Shown here: piece by piece, positions 17,574-28,949 of the stretch
How the letters are laid out: the number at the start of each line of letters is the position of its first letter
How positions within the stretch are numbered: the first letter of the stretch is position 1
NCBI RefSeq assembly: GCF_052119585.1
Contig: NZ_JBGQOJ010000002.1
Location: 124,001-188,000, forward strand
Reading direction: 5' to 3'
DNA: 64,000 bases
DNA from: JBGQOJ01 sp052119585
Lineage (GTDB): Bacteria > Pseudomonadota > Alphaproteobacteria > Rhodobacterales > Rhodobacteraceae
Translations under genes and position numbers: made by a program
Notes under the pieces: model-generated
What the model saw: only the letters and a program-made list of their open reading frames with translations
What the model was told of the DNA's origin: nothing
The model's database searches: none

Positions 17574-18845
17574 TTACCCTTTTTGCGCCGCGCGGGCGTT
17601 CAGCATGTTTTGCGTGATCAGAACGATCCCGCTGTCGGTGCGCCGGAACCATTTTGCATCTTCGACCGGGTCCTGACCCACCACAAGCCCCTCGGGGATG
17701 ATAACCCCGCGGTCAATCACACAGTTCGACAATTGCGCCTTGCGGTTCACGATCACCTTGGGCAGGGCCACGACATGCTCGAGGCTGGCGTAGGAATGTG
17801 TCCGGCATCCGGTGAACAGCAACGTGTTGCGGACTTCGGACCCCGAGATGATACAGTCGCCAGAGACAAGCGAGGAAACCGCCGTGCCTCGCCGGTCATC
17901 GTTGTCATGTATGAATTTCGCGGGCGGCACGATTTCGGAATAGGTCCAGATCGGCCATTCGTTGTCATAAAGGTCCAGCTTGGGCGTGAAATCGGTCAGG
18001 TCGATATTGGCCTGCCAGAAGGCGTCGATCGTGCCGACATCGCGCCAGTAGGGTTCGGTTTCCAGACCGCTTTTGACGCAGCTTTTGGAAAACTCATGCG
18101 CGACCGCCTTGCCGTTTTTCACGATTTCGGGGATCAGGTCGTTGCCGAAATCATGGCTTGAATTCGCATCCTCGGCATCGCGGATCAGCAGATCGCGCAG
18201 GAAGGCCCAGTCAAAGACATAAATTCCCATCGACGCCAGCGCCAGATCGGGGTGGCCCGGCATGGCGGGCGGGTCTTTCGGCTTTTCCAGAAACGCGGTG
18301 ATACGGCCCGTGGTGTCCACATCCATGACGCCAAAGGCCGATGCCTCGGCGCGGGGGACGGTCAGACAGCCGATGGTCACATCCGCACCCGATGTGACGT
18401 GCTGGCGCAGCATGATCTCGTAGTCCATCTTGTAGATGTGGTCGCCCGCAAGCACGATGACATATTTCACACCGTAGCTGTCGACGATGTCGATGTTCTG
18501 GGTCACGGCGTCGGCGGTGCCCATATACCATTTGTTCTCCGCAACCCGTTGCGAGGCGGGCAGAATATCGAGGTATTCGTTCCGCTCGGCGCGAAAGAAG
18601 CCCCAGCCGCGCTGCATGTGGCGGATCAGGGAATGCGCCTTGTATTGCGTCGCGATCGCCATCTTGCGGATACCGGAATTCAGCGCGTTCGACAGCGCAA
18701 AGTCGATGATCCGGGTTTTGCCGCCGAAATAGACCGCCGGTTTGGCGCGGCTGTCTGTCAGCTCCTGCAACCGGCTGCCGCGTCCCCCCGCAAGAACGAA
18801 TGCCATTGCCTGGCTCGACAGACGTGCATTTGGTCTTTCCGTCAT
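17574..18845 (-). CDS. glgC: Glucose-1-phosphate adenylyltransferase
   Basis: 423 aa from ATG 18845, with GGGGAGGG 5 nt upstream. It makes ADP-glucose from ATP and glucose-1-phosphate, the committed step of glycogen synthesis. Motifs: FVLAGGRGSRLQELTDSRAK near 17 (nucleotide loop), YFGGKTRIIDFALSN near 38, WYMGTADAVTQN near 100, and FLEKPKDPP near 190, with a left-handed beta-helix C-terminal part holding the allosteric sites. Bacterial GlgC is usually activated by glycolytic intermediates. It is followed 5 nt later by glgA, and with the downstream pgm gives the full route from glucose-6-phosphate. Confidence 0.96.
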   Translation of the reverse strand: MTERPNARLSSQAMAFVLAGGRGSRLQELTDSRAKPAVYFGGKTRIIDFALSNALNSGIRKMAIATQYKAHSLIRHMQRGWGFFRAERNEYLDILPASQRVAENKWYMGTADAVTQNIDIVDSYGVKYVIVLAGDHIYKMDYEIMLRQHVTSGADVTIGCLTVPRAEASAFGVMDVDTTGRITAFLEKPKDPPAMPGHPDLALASMGIYVFDWAFLRDLLIRDAEDANSSHDFGNDLIPEIVKNGKAVAHEFSKSCVKSGLETEPYWRDVGTIDAFWQANIDLTDFTPKLDLYDNEWPIWTYSEIVPPAKFIHDNDDRRGTAVSSLVSGDCIISGSEVRNTLLFTGCRTHSYASLEHVVALPKVIVNRKAQLSNCVIDRGVIIPEGLVVGQDPVEDAKWFRRTDSGIVLITQNMLNARAAQKG

Positions 18846-18867
18846 AGTGTCCCTCCCCTTGATCACT

Positions 18868-21072
<2,205 letters not shown>

Positions 21073-21084
21073 GGTGTCCGCCTT

Positions 21085-23523
21085 TCACAACGCCGCTTTT
21101 GTGGACCAGATGTCGTTCATGTAGCCGCGGATTGTCCGGTCGGACGAAAAGTAACCGGCTCGTGCGGTGTTCAACGCCGCCATCGTTACCCATTTTGCGC
21201 GATCCGCATAGGCAAGATCGACGTCGTGCTGGGCAAGGCGGTAGGCCTCGAAATCGGCGGCAACAAGGAAGTAGTCGTGGTTCCAGATCCGGTCCAGAAG
21301 GCCGTTGTAGCGGTCGGGTTGATCGGGGCTGAACTGCCCTTCGGCGATCATCTGCAGAACGCGTTGCAAGGCGGGGCTTGCCTCTATCGCGTGGCGCGAA
21401 TGGTCGGGGTCGGTGCGCCGCTGCACCACCTCGTCGGCGGTCATGCCGAACAGGAAGAAGTTCGCGGCGCCGACCTCGTGCAGGATCTCTACATTGGCGC
21501 CGTCAAGTGTGCCGATGGTGGGCGCGCCGTTCAGCATGAATTTCATGTTGCCGGTGCCAGACGCCTCTTTTCCGGCGGTCGAAATCTGTTCCGACAGGTC
21601 GGTCGCGGGGATCAGGCGTTGCGCCATCGACACGTTATAGTTGGCGGGATAGACCACCTTCAACAGGCCGCGCGTGGCCGGATCATTGTTAACAACAGTC
21701 GCCACGTCATTGATAAGATGAATAATTTCCTTGGCGACGATATATCCCGGCGCCGACTTTCCGCCGAACACCTTGACCCGTGGCACAAACGCCACGTTCG
21801 GGTTCTCGCGGATCGTATGCCATTGGTCGATGGTCTGAAGGATGTTCAACAGCTGGCGTTTGTATTCGTGAATCCGCTTGATCTGCACGTCGAACAGCGC
21901 ATCGGGGTCAAGGGTGATGCCCATCGAGGCCCCCAGCCAGTTCGACATATCCACCTTGTTCCGGCGCTTTGCCGCGTCGAAGGCGGCGCAGAACCCCGCA
22001 TCCTGCGCGAAGGGCTCCAGCTGTTTCAACTGGTCAAGGTCGCTGACCCAGCCGTCGCCGATGGTGCTGTCGATCAGCGCCGACAGGGGCCGGTTTGACA
22101 GGCGCAGCCAGCGCCGCGGGGTCACGCCGTTTGTCTGGTTGATGATGCGGCCCGGATGCAGTGCGTCCAGTTCGGGGAACAGGGTCTTGCGCACCAGATC
22201 GGAATGCAGCGCCGACACGCCGTTGACGCGGTGCGACATGATGAACGCAAGGTCGCCCATGCGGACCTCGTTGTGCTTTACGATGCCGATGTAATGCGGC
22301 CGCTTGGGGTAGGTTTTCGCGTGCCAGGCGTCGATCTGCTCGATGATCTGCATGTGACGCGGCAAAATGGTGCCCATCAGATAGGTCGACCAGCGTTCCA
22401 GCGCCTCTGGCAGAAGGGTGTGGTTGGTGTAGCCAAGGACGTTCTGCACGATGGGGAGCGCATCGTCAAAGGTCAGCCCGTGGTCGTCGATCAACAGGCG
22501 CATCAGTTCGGGACCGGCAATCGCGGGATGCGTGTCGTTCATCTGGATCGCGACATGGTCCGCCAGATCGTGCAGGCTGTCATGGGTTTTCAGATAGCGG
22601 CGCAGGATGTCCTGCAAGGCGGCAGAGGTCAGGAAATATTCCTGCTTCAGTCGCAGTTCCTTGCCCTGAAAGGTGGTGTCATCGGGGTAAAGGACGCGGC
22701 TGATCGTGCGGGCCAGCGTCTCTGGCTCTGCGGCAGCGGCATAGTCGCCACGGTTGAACCGTTCCAGATCGAACAGCGTGGTGGGTTTGGCCCCCCACAG
22801 GCGCAGGGTGTTGGCCCATTCGCCCTTCCAGCCGATCACCGGCGTGTCAAAGGCCGAGGCGGTCACACTTTCGCCCGGCACCCAGACGGCGCGGCCCTCA
22901 AGGGTTTCGACATGTCCTTTGAAGCTGATGGTATAGGCGGATTCGGGGCGTTCGAACTCCCACGGGTGTCTTTGGGTCAGCCAGTCCTCGGGGGTTTCCA
23001 CCTGCTGGCCACCCTCGAACATCTGCCGGAACAGCCCGTGTTCATAGCGGATGCCATAGCCGAAGGCGGGACAGCCAAGGGTTGCCATGCTTTCCATGAA
23101 ACAGGCCGCAAGCCGCCCCAGCCCGCCATTGCCAAGGGCCGCGTCCGGTTCGTCCTCTATCACGGCGCGGAAATCGACGCCCAGATCCGCCATCGCGCCC
23201 TCGGCGACCTCGTGCAGGCCAAGGTTGACGGCGGCGTCTTCCAGCAGACGCCCGATCAGGAACTCCATCGACAGGTAATAGACCCGCTTGCGGTCCTCGG
23301 CGTAGGTGCGGCGGGTCGAGGCGAACCACGGCTCGACGATCAGGTCACGCAGGCTCAGCGATAGCGCGACGCGCCAGTCGTATATGCTGGCGCTGATCGT
23401 GTCTTTGCCGATGGAATACGTCAGGTGGCGCAGCACGGCGGCCTTCATCATCGCGCGATCGGGAAGGGTCACGGCGACCGTTGAGGGTGCGGGTGCGGAG
23501 GGTGAAGTTCTGGACGAAGTCAA
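21085..23523 (-). CDS. glgP: Glycogen/maltodextrin phosphorylase
   Basis: 812 aa if started at TTG 23523; the first ATG is at 23451 and neither start has a strong ribosome site, so the first 24 residues are uncertain. It releases glucose-1-phosphate from glycogen chain ends using PLP. The PLP-lysine block GTGNMKFMLNGAPTIGTLDGA lies near 660, preceded by RIHEYKRQLLN near 585; NGGLGRLAACFMES near 125 is the conserved N-terminal loop. First gene of the glg operon, divergent from a GH13 alpha-glucosidase. Synthesis and breakdown enzymes share one transcript. Confidence 0.94.
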   Translation of the reverse strand: MTSSRTSPSAPAPSTVAVTLPDRAMMKAAVLRHLTYSIGKDTISASIYDWRVALSLSLRDLIVEPWFASTRRTYAEDRKRVYYLSMEFLIGRLLEDAAVNLGLHEVAEGAMADLGVDFRAVIEDEPDAALGNGGLGRLAACFMESMATLGCPAFGYGIRYEHGLFRQMFEGGQQVETPEDWLTQRHPWEFERPESAYTISFKGHVETLEGRAVWVPGESVTASAFDTPVIGWKGEWANTLRLWGAKPTTLFDLERFNRGDYAAAAEPETLARTISRVLYPDDTTFQGKELRLKQEYFLTSAALQDILRRYLKTHDSLHDLADHVAIQMNDTHPAIAGPELMRLLIDDHGLTFDDALPIVQNVLGYTNHTLLPEALERWSTYLMGTILPRHMQIIEQIDAWHAKTYPKRPHYIGIVKHNEVRMGDLAFIMSHRVNGVSALHSDLVRKTLFPELDALHPGRIINQTNGVTPRRWLRLSNRPLSALIDSTIGDGWVSDLDQLKQLEPFAQDAGFCAAFDAAKRRNKVDMSNWLGASMGITLDPDALFDVQIKRIHEYKRQLLNILQTIDQWHTIRENPNVAFVPRVKVFGGKSAPGYIVAKEIIHLINDVATVVNNDPATRGLLKVVYPANYNVSMAQRLIPATDLSEQISTAGKEASGTGNMKFMLNGAPTIGTLDGANVEILHEVGAANFFLFGMTADEVVQRRTDPDHSRHAIEASPALQRVLQMIAEGQFSPDQPDRYNGLLDRIWNHDYFLVAADFEAYRLAQHDVDLAYADRAKWVTMAALNTARAGYFSSDRTIRGYMNDIWSTKAAL

Positions 23524-23563
23524 AGCCTGTATCCTGACGTTGGAAATGTGTGCAATTTCACTT

Positions 23564-23616
23564 TAGCGCGATGTTAAGAGTGGATTACACTGCTTGATAG
23601 CGCTAACATAGCGTTA
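23564..23616. promoter_or_regulatory. Cluster of three TAGCG-type sites between glgP and the alpha-glucosidase
   Basis: The 124-bp divergent region contains TAGCGCTA (23598-23605, a perfect 8-bp palindrome), TAGCGTTA (23609-23616) and TAGCGCGA (23564-23571). The first two are 11 bp apart, one helical turn; the third is 34 bp from the palindrome. The CGCT-centred symmetry resembles LacI-family operators such as those of alpha-glucoside regulators. A repressor bound here could control glycogen breakdown and alpha-glucoside hydrolysis together. No lacI-family gene is in the window. Confidence 0.5.
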
Positions 23617-23647
23617 AATCGGCAAATGAACAAAAAGTAGGATTGAA

Positions 23648-25276
23648 ATGGCAGAATGGTGGCGTGGCGCGATAATTTACCAGATCTATCCACGCTCGTT
23701 TCAGGACGACGACGGCGATGGCATCGGTGATCTGGCGGGAATCACCCGCAGGTTGGGCCATGTCGCCAATCTGGGGGCCGACGCGATCTGGCTGTCGCCT
23801 ATCTTTACCTCGCCGATGGCCGATATGGGCTATGATGTCTCGGATTATACCGACATTGACCCGCTGTTCGGCACGCTTGCGGATTTCGACGCGCTGATTG
23901 ACCGCGCCCATGATCTGGGGCTGAAGGTGATCGTCGATCAGGTGCTCAGCCACACGTCGATAAAGCATCCGTGGTTCGACAACAGCCGCGCATCGCGCAG
24001 CGGCGACAAGTCCGACTGGTATGTCTGGGCCGACCCGCTGCCCGATGGCAGCCCGCCCAACAACTGGGTGTCGCATTTCGGTGGTTCGGCCTGGCAATGG
24101 GACACGCGCCGGCGGCAATATTACCTGCACAATTTCGCGGTTGCCCAGCCCGATCTGAATTTCCATTGCGCGGAGGTGCAGGATGCATTGCTGGATGTAA
24201 TGGCCTTCTGGCTGGATCGCGGCATCGACGGGTTTCGGCTTGATACGGTCAACTATTATTTCCACGACAGGGCGCTGCGCTCCAACCCGCCCGAGCCGCG
24301 CAAAGAGGTGCTGCCGCCGGTCACGACCTACGAAATGCAGGATCAGATCTATTCCAAGACCAGGCCGGAAAATCTGGCGTTTCTGGAACGCATTCGCGCG
24401 CTGACCGACCGGTATGACGACCGTATGCTGGTGGGCGAGGTGGGCGAGGCGCGGCGCTCGCTGGAGGTGATGGCGGCCTACACAAACGGCGATGACCGTC
24501 TGCACATGGCCTATTCTTTCGAGATGCTGGGGCCGGATTTCACCGCCAGACATTTCCGCAGCCGGATCGAGGGGTTCTTTGCCACGGCGCCGGGGGGATG
24601 GCCCAGCTGGAGCTTTTCCAACCATGACGTGCCGCGCCATGTCACGCGCTGGCAGGATCACGCGGTGGACCACGACAGCATGGCGCGCCTTGCCTCGGCC
24701 ATGCTGCTCAGCTTCGAGGGCACGATCGGCCTCTATCAAGCCGAGGAACTGGGCCAGCTTGAAACAGAGATGGAGTTCTTTGAGGTGACCGACCCGGTCG
24801 CGTTCGCCTTTTGGCCCGACAACAAGGGGCGCGATGGCTGCCGCACGCCGATGGTCTGGGACAGTGAAAAGAAAGAGGGCGGTTTTTCAAGCGCCAAGCC
24901 CTGGCTGCCGGTGAAGGCGCCGCAATTGGCGCAATCCGTTCAGGCGCAGGACGGGGTCGCCGGATCGGTGCTGGAACACTACCGCGCCATGATCGCATTC
25001 CGCCATGCCACGCCGGCGCTGATGGCAGGGCGAACACGCTTTGCCGATCTGCCGGAACCGGTTCTGGCCTTCCGGCGGGGGCAGGGCGCGGATGCGGTTC
25101 TTTGCGTGTTCAACCTGTCAAAGGTGGCGCAAGCTGTTGATATCGGCGCAGATTACACGCTGACGGGGCCGCAGCAGGCGGCCAGCGTATCGGGGCATGT
25201 GCTGGAACTGGGCGGTAACGGATTTGCCTTTGTCAAAGGGGGCGCACCCGATGCCCTTTTCGCCAAAATAAAATAG
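23648..25276 (+). CDS. GH13 alpha-glucosidase / oligo-1,6-glucosidase type
   Basis: 542 aa from ATG 23648, with an AGGA site upstream. It should hydrolyse alpha-linked glucose from oligosaccharides in the cytoplasm, as there is no signal peptide. The GH13 alpha-glucosidase order is complete: WWRGAIIYQIYPRSFQDDDG at the N-terminus, VIVDQVLSHTS (region I), GIDGFRLDTVNYYF with the Asp nucleophile near 202, MLVGEVGEA with the acid/base Glu near 262, and SWSFSNHDVPRHVTRW near 325. NHDVPR and QDDDGDGIGDL fit the GH13_23/AglA-like group. It is transcribed away from glgP over shared candidate operators, which suggests joint use of maltodextrin or glycogen fragments. Confidence 0.9.
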   Translation: MAEWWRGAIIYQIYPRSFQDDDGDGIGDLAGITRRLGHVANLGADAIWLSPIFTSPMADMGYDVSDYTDIDPLFGTLADFDALIDRAHDLGLKVIVDQVLSHTSIKHPWFDNSRASRSGDKSDWYVWADPLPDGSPPNNWVSHFGGSAWQWDTRRRQYYLHNFAVAQPDLNFHCAEVQDALLDVMAFWLDRGIDGFRLDTVNYYFHDRALRSNPPEPRKEVLPPVTTYEMQDQIYSKTRPENLAFLERIRALTDRYDDRMLVGEVGEARRSLEVMAAYTNGDDRLHMAYSFEMLGPDFTARHFRSRIEGFFATAPGGWPSWSFSNHDVPRHVTRWQDHAVDHDSMARLASAMLLSFEGTIGLYQAEELGQLETEMEFFEVTDPVAFAFWPDNKGRDGCRTPMVWDSEKKEGGFSSAKPWLPVKAPQLAQSVQAQDGVAGSVLEHYRAMIAFRHATPALMAGRTRFADLPEPVLAFRRGQGADAVLCVFNLSKVAQAVDIGADYTLTGPQQAASVSGHVLELGGNGFAFVKGGAPDALFAKIK

Positions 25277-25291
25277 AACAATCCGAAATTT

Positions 25292-25338
25292 GCCGGGCGG
25301 AAGGTGAGACATTGGGGATGGGCACCTGTCCGCCCGGC
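25292..25338. terminator. Strong GC-rich hairpin after the alpha-glucosidase
   Basis: GCCGGGCGG (25292-25300) pairs with CCGCCCGGC (25330-25338), and the inner arms AGGTG (25302-25306) and CACCT (25323-25327) extend the stem after a small bulge, leaving a 16-nt loop. It begins 15 nt past the plus-strand stop in a convergent gap. There is no T-run on the plus strand, so it may be a Rho-assisted stop or an RNA-stability element. Confidence 0.6.
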
Positions 25339-25370
25339 CAGAGAATGCTGAAAGCCATTCGATCAAAACG

Positions 25371-25414
25371 TCATTCAAAGATGTTCAGTTACCACCCTTT
25401 GCGTCTTTGAATGA
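25371..25414. repeat. 11-bp perfect inverted repeat before the YhaN 3' end
   Basis: TCATTCAAAGA (25371-25381) is exactly repeated in reverse as TCTTTGAATGA (25404-25414), with a 22-nt spacer. It lies 8 nt from the YhaN stop in the convergent intergenic region. The stem is AT-rich, with no adjoining T-tract. It may be a second terminator or, less likely in this position, a protein site. Confidence 0.5.
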
Positions 25415-25421
25415 TCCCATC

Positions 25422-28400
25422 CTAAACCGCAGCGCTGCGTGTCTCATTGACCCCGATCAATTTTCCAAAAAGCGGGGGCGAGAATGACCGGATCCGGTGG
25501 TGCGGCCAGTCTGCCAGTTTGTGAATCCGCACCGTCGGGCAGATTGATTTCGCGATGTCGCACAGATGCCTGTGGTGCGTCAGATAGATCACCTGTCCGA
25601 CCCCGGCCATGCCCGACAACAGCATGAACGCCTCGGCGGACCGGTCGTCGTCGAAGGTTTCCATGATGTCATCCGCGACAAAGGGAACCGGCGGGCGGGT
25701 CCGGGCAAATTCGTGATACCCCGCGACCCGCAGCGCCAGATACAGCTGGAACCGCGTGCCCTTTGACATATCCTGCGCCAGCTTCGACCCACCGTCGGCC
25801 CCGATGGCGACCAGCAGCTCACGGTCCTTGTCCGGCTGCGCGTCAAGCCCGCGATATTCGCCGCGCGTGATGGTGCGGAACGCCTCCGAGGCGCGTTGCA
25901 TCATCGCGCTGCGGTGGCTGTCGCGATAGGCGCGCAGGGCGTGCCCGACGGCAATGATACCGAACCTTGTGCCCAGATGGCGGCGCGTTTCCTCGGCGAT
26001 TTCCAACAGCACCGTTTCCCGCGCCTCTGCCAGACGGGCGACGGCATCGTCACCGCCCACGGCGCGGGTCTGGCGGCTGGCCTCTCTATACTCGGCGTAA
26101 AGCGTCTGCATCTCCTGATTCAACTGATCGGCCCCGGTGGCAAGCCGCGCGATATCAAGATCCAGACCATCGCGGTCGACCTCTGCCAACAGCGCCGTGG
26201 CGTCGGTCAGGTCATCGCGCCCGACGGCCTGACGCAGGTCATCGGACAGATCGGTCTGTGCCGCCCTCAGGCTGTCACGCCGGCCTGCGTCCGCAAGGCA
26301 GACGCGCAATCCGGCAAGGTCAGAGGTGCCAAAATACTGCGCCATTTCAGATATTTGCGCGTCGATCTTAACAATATCCTGCGTCAGGGCCGCATCTTTG
26401 TCCTGTGCCTGTTGCAGACCCAGCGTGGTGGTCTCTATGTCCCGCTGTGCCTGCGCCGCGGTCTTGATCCGGTCGTCGATCTGCATCCACAAAACGGATG
26501 GCGCGGTGGGGGGCAGATCCAGTTCAGCCCCAAGCCCGGAAACGGTCCGGGCGAATGCGGCCACGTTCTGCTCCATCTTGGCAATCCGGTCGTGCAGGGT
26601 GCTTTGCTGTGCCAAAGCGCGATCAAGCGCCGCCGAGGCGGTCAGGATTTCCCCCATCATTGCCACATCGGGGGGCGTGGTCTGGCCCAGCCATGTCGTC
26701 TTGCACAGCGCGACCCATGCGTCGTGCCAATCCCGGTCGGCGGCCTGCGCCAGATCCAGATCCTCGGTGCGACGCGCGACGCGGCGTTGATGATCGCCAA
26801 GCACCTCTCGCAGGGCGGCCAGCCGTGCGTCGGCCTCTGTCAGGGTGCGGGCCTGCGCCAAAAGAACGTCGAAGGGGGCCACGTCGTCAGGCTTCGCCCC
26901 CGCCAGCGTCAGCCCTGCAATCAGCGTGGCCCGTGCCGCAGACAGGTCCGCCATTGCGCTGTCACAGTCCGATTGCGCCGCCGTCCGGTCGCCAAGCGCA
27001 TCAACCGCCTGCGCCCGCACCACCAGCCAGTCGCGCAGATCGGCGGGTGACATATCGCGCGGTAGATCTTCTGCCATGCGGGCAATCGCCTGTGCGATCG
27101 TGTCCTTGATCCGGTCGTGATCGGTTGTTGCGCGATCACGGGCCAGTTCTGCCGCCGCGATATCGACACGCAAGGTCGCCAGATCCCCGGTCGAGGTCGC
27201 AATTCGCGTTTCCTCGGCCCCTAGCGCGGCATTTTGTGCCGTCATCTGATCGTCCAGCCGCATGGTTGCCTCGAACATATCGGCGCTGGCGGCATCCAGC
27301 GATTTGCGGTGAGCGGCCCAGTGCCGCTCTCGCAAGGCGCGTTGCTCTGCCAGATCCTGCCCGTTTATCCGGCCAGCGGTCTGGCGGGTGGCCAATGTAG
27401 CCTCTATTTTTGCGGCGGCAGGCAGCAGGCGCGACAGGGTGGCGGCGGCGTCGTGCAGCGACTGTCGTGCCTGTTCCAACCCGCGGTTCCAGGCGTCAAG
27501 CTGGTCGCGGGTCGGCACGGTCATCGTCAACAGCACCTCGTCCTTGCCCGCCCAATGGCGCAAGGCGGCCAGTTTCGACGTCGCGGCGTCCTTGGCCACC
27601 CGCAATTGCCGGTCTGCCGCACGCAACGCCTGGCCCGGGTCCTGCTGGCGCAAATCGGCAACCAGCAGCGCCAAAGCGCCCGTATCCGCCGCACCCCCGC
27701 CCGCAGTTTCCAGCTTTGCCTTGGCCTCGTCCAGATCGCGGCGGGCCTCTGTCGCCTCAAGGACGGCGGTCGCAAGGCGCGTGTCGATGCCGGATTTCGC
27801 CTCGATCAGGCCGCGCAGGCCGCCGGTGGTGCCAGCGTCCAGCATCAGGCTTGCGGGGGCTTTGCCGGACTGGCCAAGCCGGGCGGTCAGACCGGTGATC
27901 TGTTGGGCTATCTCTGCCGCCTCTGCCTGCCGGTTCGGCAGGTCTTTTTGCGCCTCGTCATGGGCCGATTTCAACGCCTCGGCGGCGGTGACGCGGGGCC
28001 GGATGGCAAGGGCTGCGGGGTCGGGGGTAAGAGCGTCACGCTGCGCGGTCAGTCTGGCAATTTCGGCTTTGACATCCGCCTGACGCGCCTGTGCCGTTGC
28101 CGCCTTTTCGGTCAGGTCGGGCAACAGATCGGCCCAGTCCGGCGGGGTTACGGGCAGGGACGCCAGCGGCGCGAGATCGGCAATCGTGCGTGTCAGCCGC
28201 CCGAACACCGGCAGCGCGGCCAGCACACGGCGCTGTGTCTCAAGTTGCGCCGAGACGGCGGCATGGGCGGTCTGCGCCTCTGTCCAGGCGGCGTGTGCCT
28301 GTTCCTCGGTCCCGCTGAGGCGGGCATAATCGCTGGCCTGCGTGTCGATGGCGCGGCGCTGGTCTTCCAGCTCTGTCAGGCGGGTCTTCAGATCGGTCAG

Positions 28401-28949
28401 GCCGCCGCTGCGCTTGCCCGCGCGGTAGAACGTGTCAGCGCGGTCGCGCAGGCCGTCAAGGGTGGTGCCCAGTTCGGCAAGTCCTGCGCTGGCGGAAAAC
28501 AACAGCTGCCCCAGATCGCCCTGACTGGCCAGAATGCTTTCGCCGCCCTTCTCGATGGTGTCATCATCCAGCGAAAACATCGCCTCGTAGGCGGCGCGGT
28601 CGATGCCGCCCAGTGCCTGCTGAAGCGCGGCGTCCGACTGCACCGCACCCGTGCCGTCCAACAGCGTGTTCTGCCGACCCTTGGTACGGGCGACGTCAAG
28701 GGATGCGCCGTCCAGATCAAGATGAGCTCCGACGCGCATCGTATTGTAAGGATGTATGAAATTGTAACCGCTTTTGGTCGGGATGCCGAACAGAAGGTCC
28801 AGCCATGCCGACAGTGCCGTGGATTTCCCCGCCTCATTCGGACCGTAAAGAATATGCAGATCGGGGGTGCCCGTGGGCCGCGCGCCAAAGTCGATGCTGC
28901 GGTCGGTGAATTTGCCGTAGCGGGTCAGGTCCAGCCGGTTGATCCGCAT
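25422..28949 (-). CDS. YhaN-family SMC/SbcC-like AAA ATPase
   Basis: 1175 aa from ATG 28949, which shares one base with the stop of the upstream nuclease gene (TGATG); a GTG one codon earlier is also possible. Rad50/SbcC layout: N-terminal Walker A ILYGPNEAGKSTAL near 35-48 and RTKGRQNTLLDG near 89, then about 800 residues of Ala/Gln/Asp-rich heptads forming long coiled coils, and a C-terminal ATPase half with KGTRFQLYLALRVAGYHEF, the Walker B FVADDIMETFDDDR and the H-loop YLTHHRHL. I see no Cys-x2-Cys zinc hook. Paired with the YhaO-like nuclease it probably acts on damaged DNA ends or recombination intermediates. Confidence 0.88.
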   Translation of the reverse strand: MRINRLDLTRYGKFTDRSIDFGARPTGTPDLHILYGPNEAGKSTALSAWLDLLFGIPTKSGYNFIHPYNTMRVGAHLDLDGASLDVARTKGRQNTLLDGTGAVQSDAALQQALGGIDRAAYEAMFSLDDDTIEKGGESILASQGDLGQLLFSASAGLAELGTTLDGLRDRADTFYRAGKRSGGLTDLKTRLTELEDQRRAIDTQASDYARLSGTEEQAHAAWTEAQTAHAAVSAQLETQRRVLAALPVFGRLTRTIADLAPLASLPVTPPDWADLLPDLTEKAATAQARQADVKAEIARLTAQRDALTPDPAALAIRPRVTAAEALKSAHDEAQKDLPNRQAEAAEIAQQITGLTARLGQSGKAPASLMLDAGTTGGLRGLIEAKSGIDTRLATAVLEATEARRDLDEAKAKLETAGGGAADTGALALLVADLRQQDPGQALRAADRQLRVAKDAATSKLAALRHWAGKDEVLLTMTVPTRDQLDAWNRGLEQARQSLHDAAATLSRLLPAAAKIEATLATRQTAGRINGQDLAEQRALRERHWAAHRKSLDAASADMFEATMRLDDQMTAQNAALGAEETRIATSTGDLATLRVDIAAAELARDRATTDHDRIKDTIAQAIARMAEDLPRDMSPADLRDWLVVRAQAVDALGDRTAAQSDCDSAMADLSAARATLIAGLTLAGAKPDDVAPFDVLLAQARTLTEADARLAALREVLGDHQRRVARRTEDLDLAQAADRDWHDAWVALCKTTWLGQTTPPDVAMMGEILTASAALDRALAQQSTLHDRIAKMEQNVAAFARTVSGLGAELDLPPTAPSVLWMQIDDRIKTAAQAQRDIETTTLGLQQAQDKDAALTQDIVKIDAQISEMAQYFGTSDLAGLRVCLADAGRRDSLRAAQTDLSDDLRQAVGRDDLTDATALLAEVDRDGLDLDIARLATGADQLNQEMQTLYAEYREASRQTRAVGGDDAVARLAEARETVLLEIAEETRRHLGTRFGIIAVGHALRAYRDSHRSAMMQRASEAFRTITRGEYRGLDAQPDKDRELLVAIGADGGSKLAQDMSKGTRFQLYLALRVAGYHEFARTRPPVPFVADDIMETFDDDRSAEAFMLLSGMAGVGQVIYLTHHRHLCDIAKSICPTVRIHKLADWPHHRIRSFSPPLFGKLIGVNETRSAAV

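Noticed and set aside
17654..18866. CACTTTAGCG shared between the glgB 3' end and the glgP promoter
   Set aside because: One copy encodes the GlgB C-terminus and stop codon, so the match is probably chance.
23603..24739. Minus-strand 378-codon frame opposite the alpha-glucosidase
   Set aside because: No motif; the plus strand has all GH13 catalytic regions.
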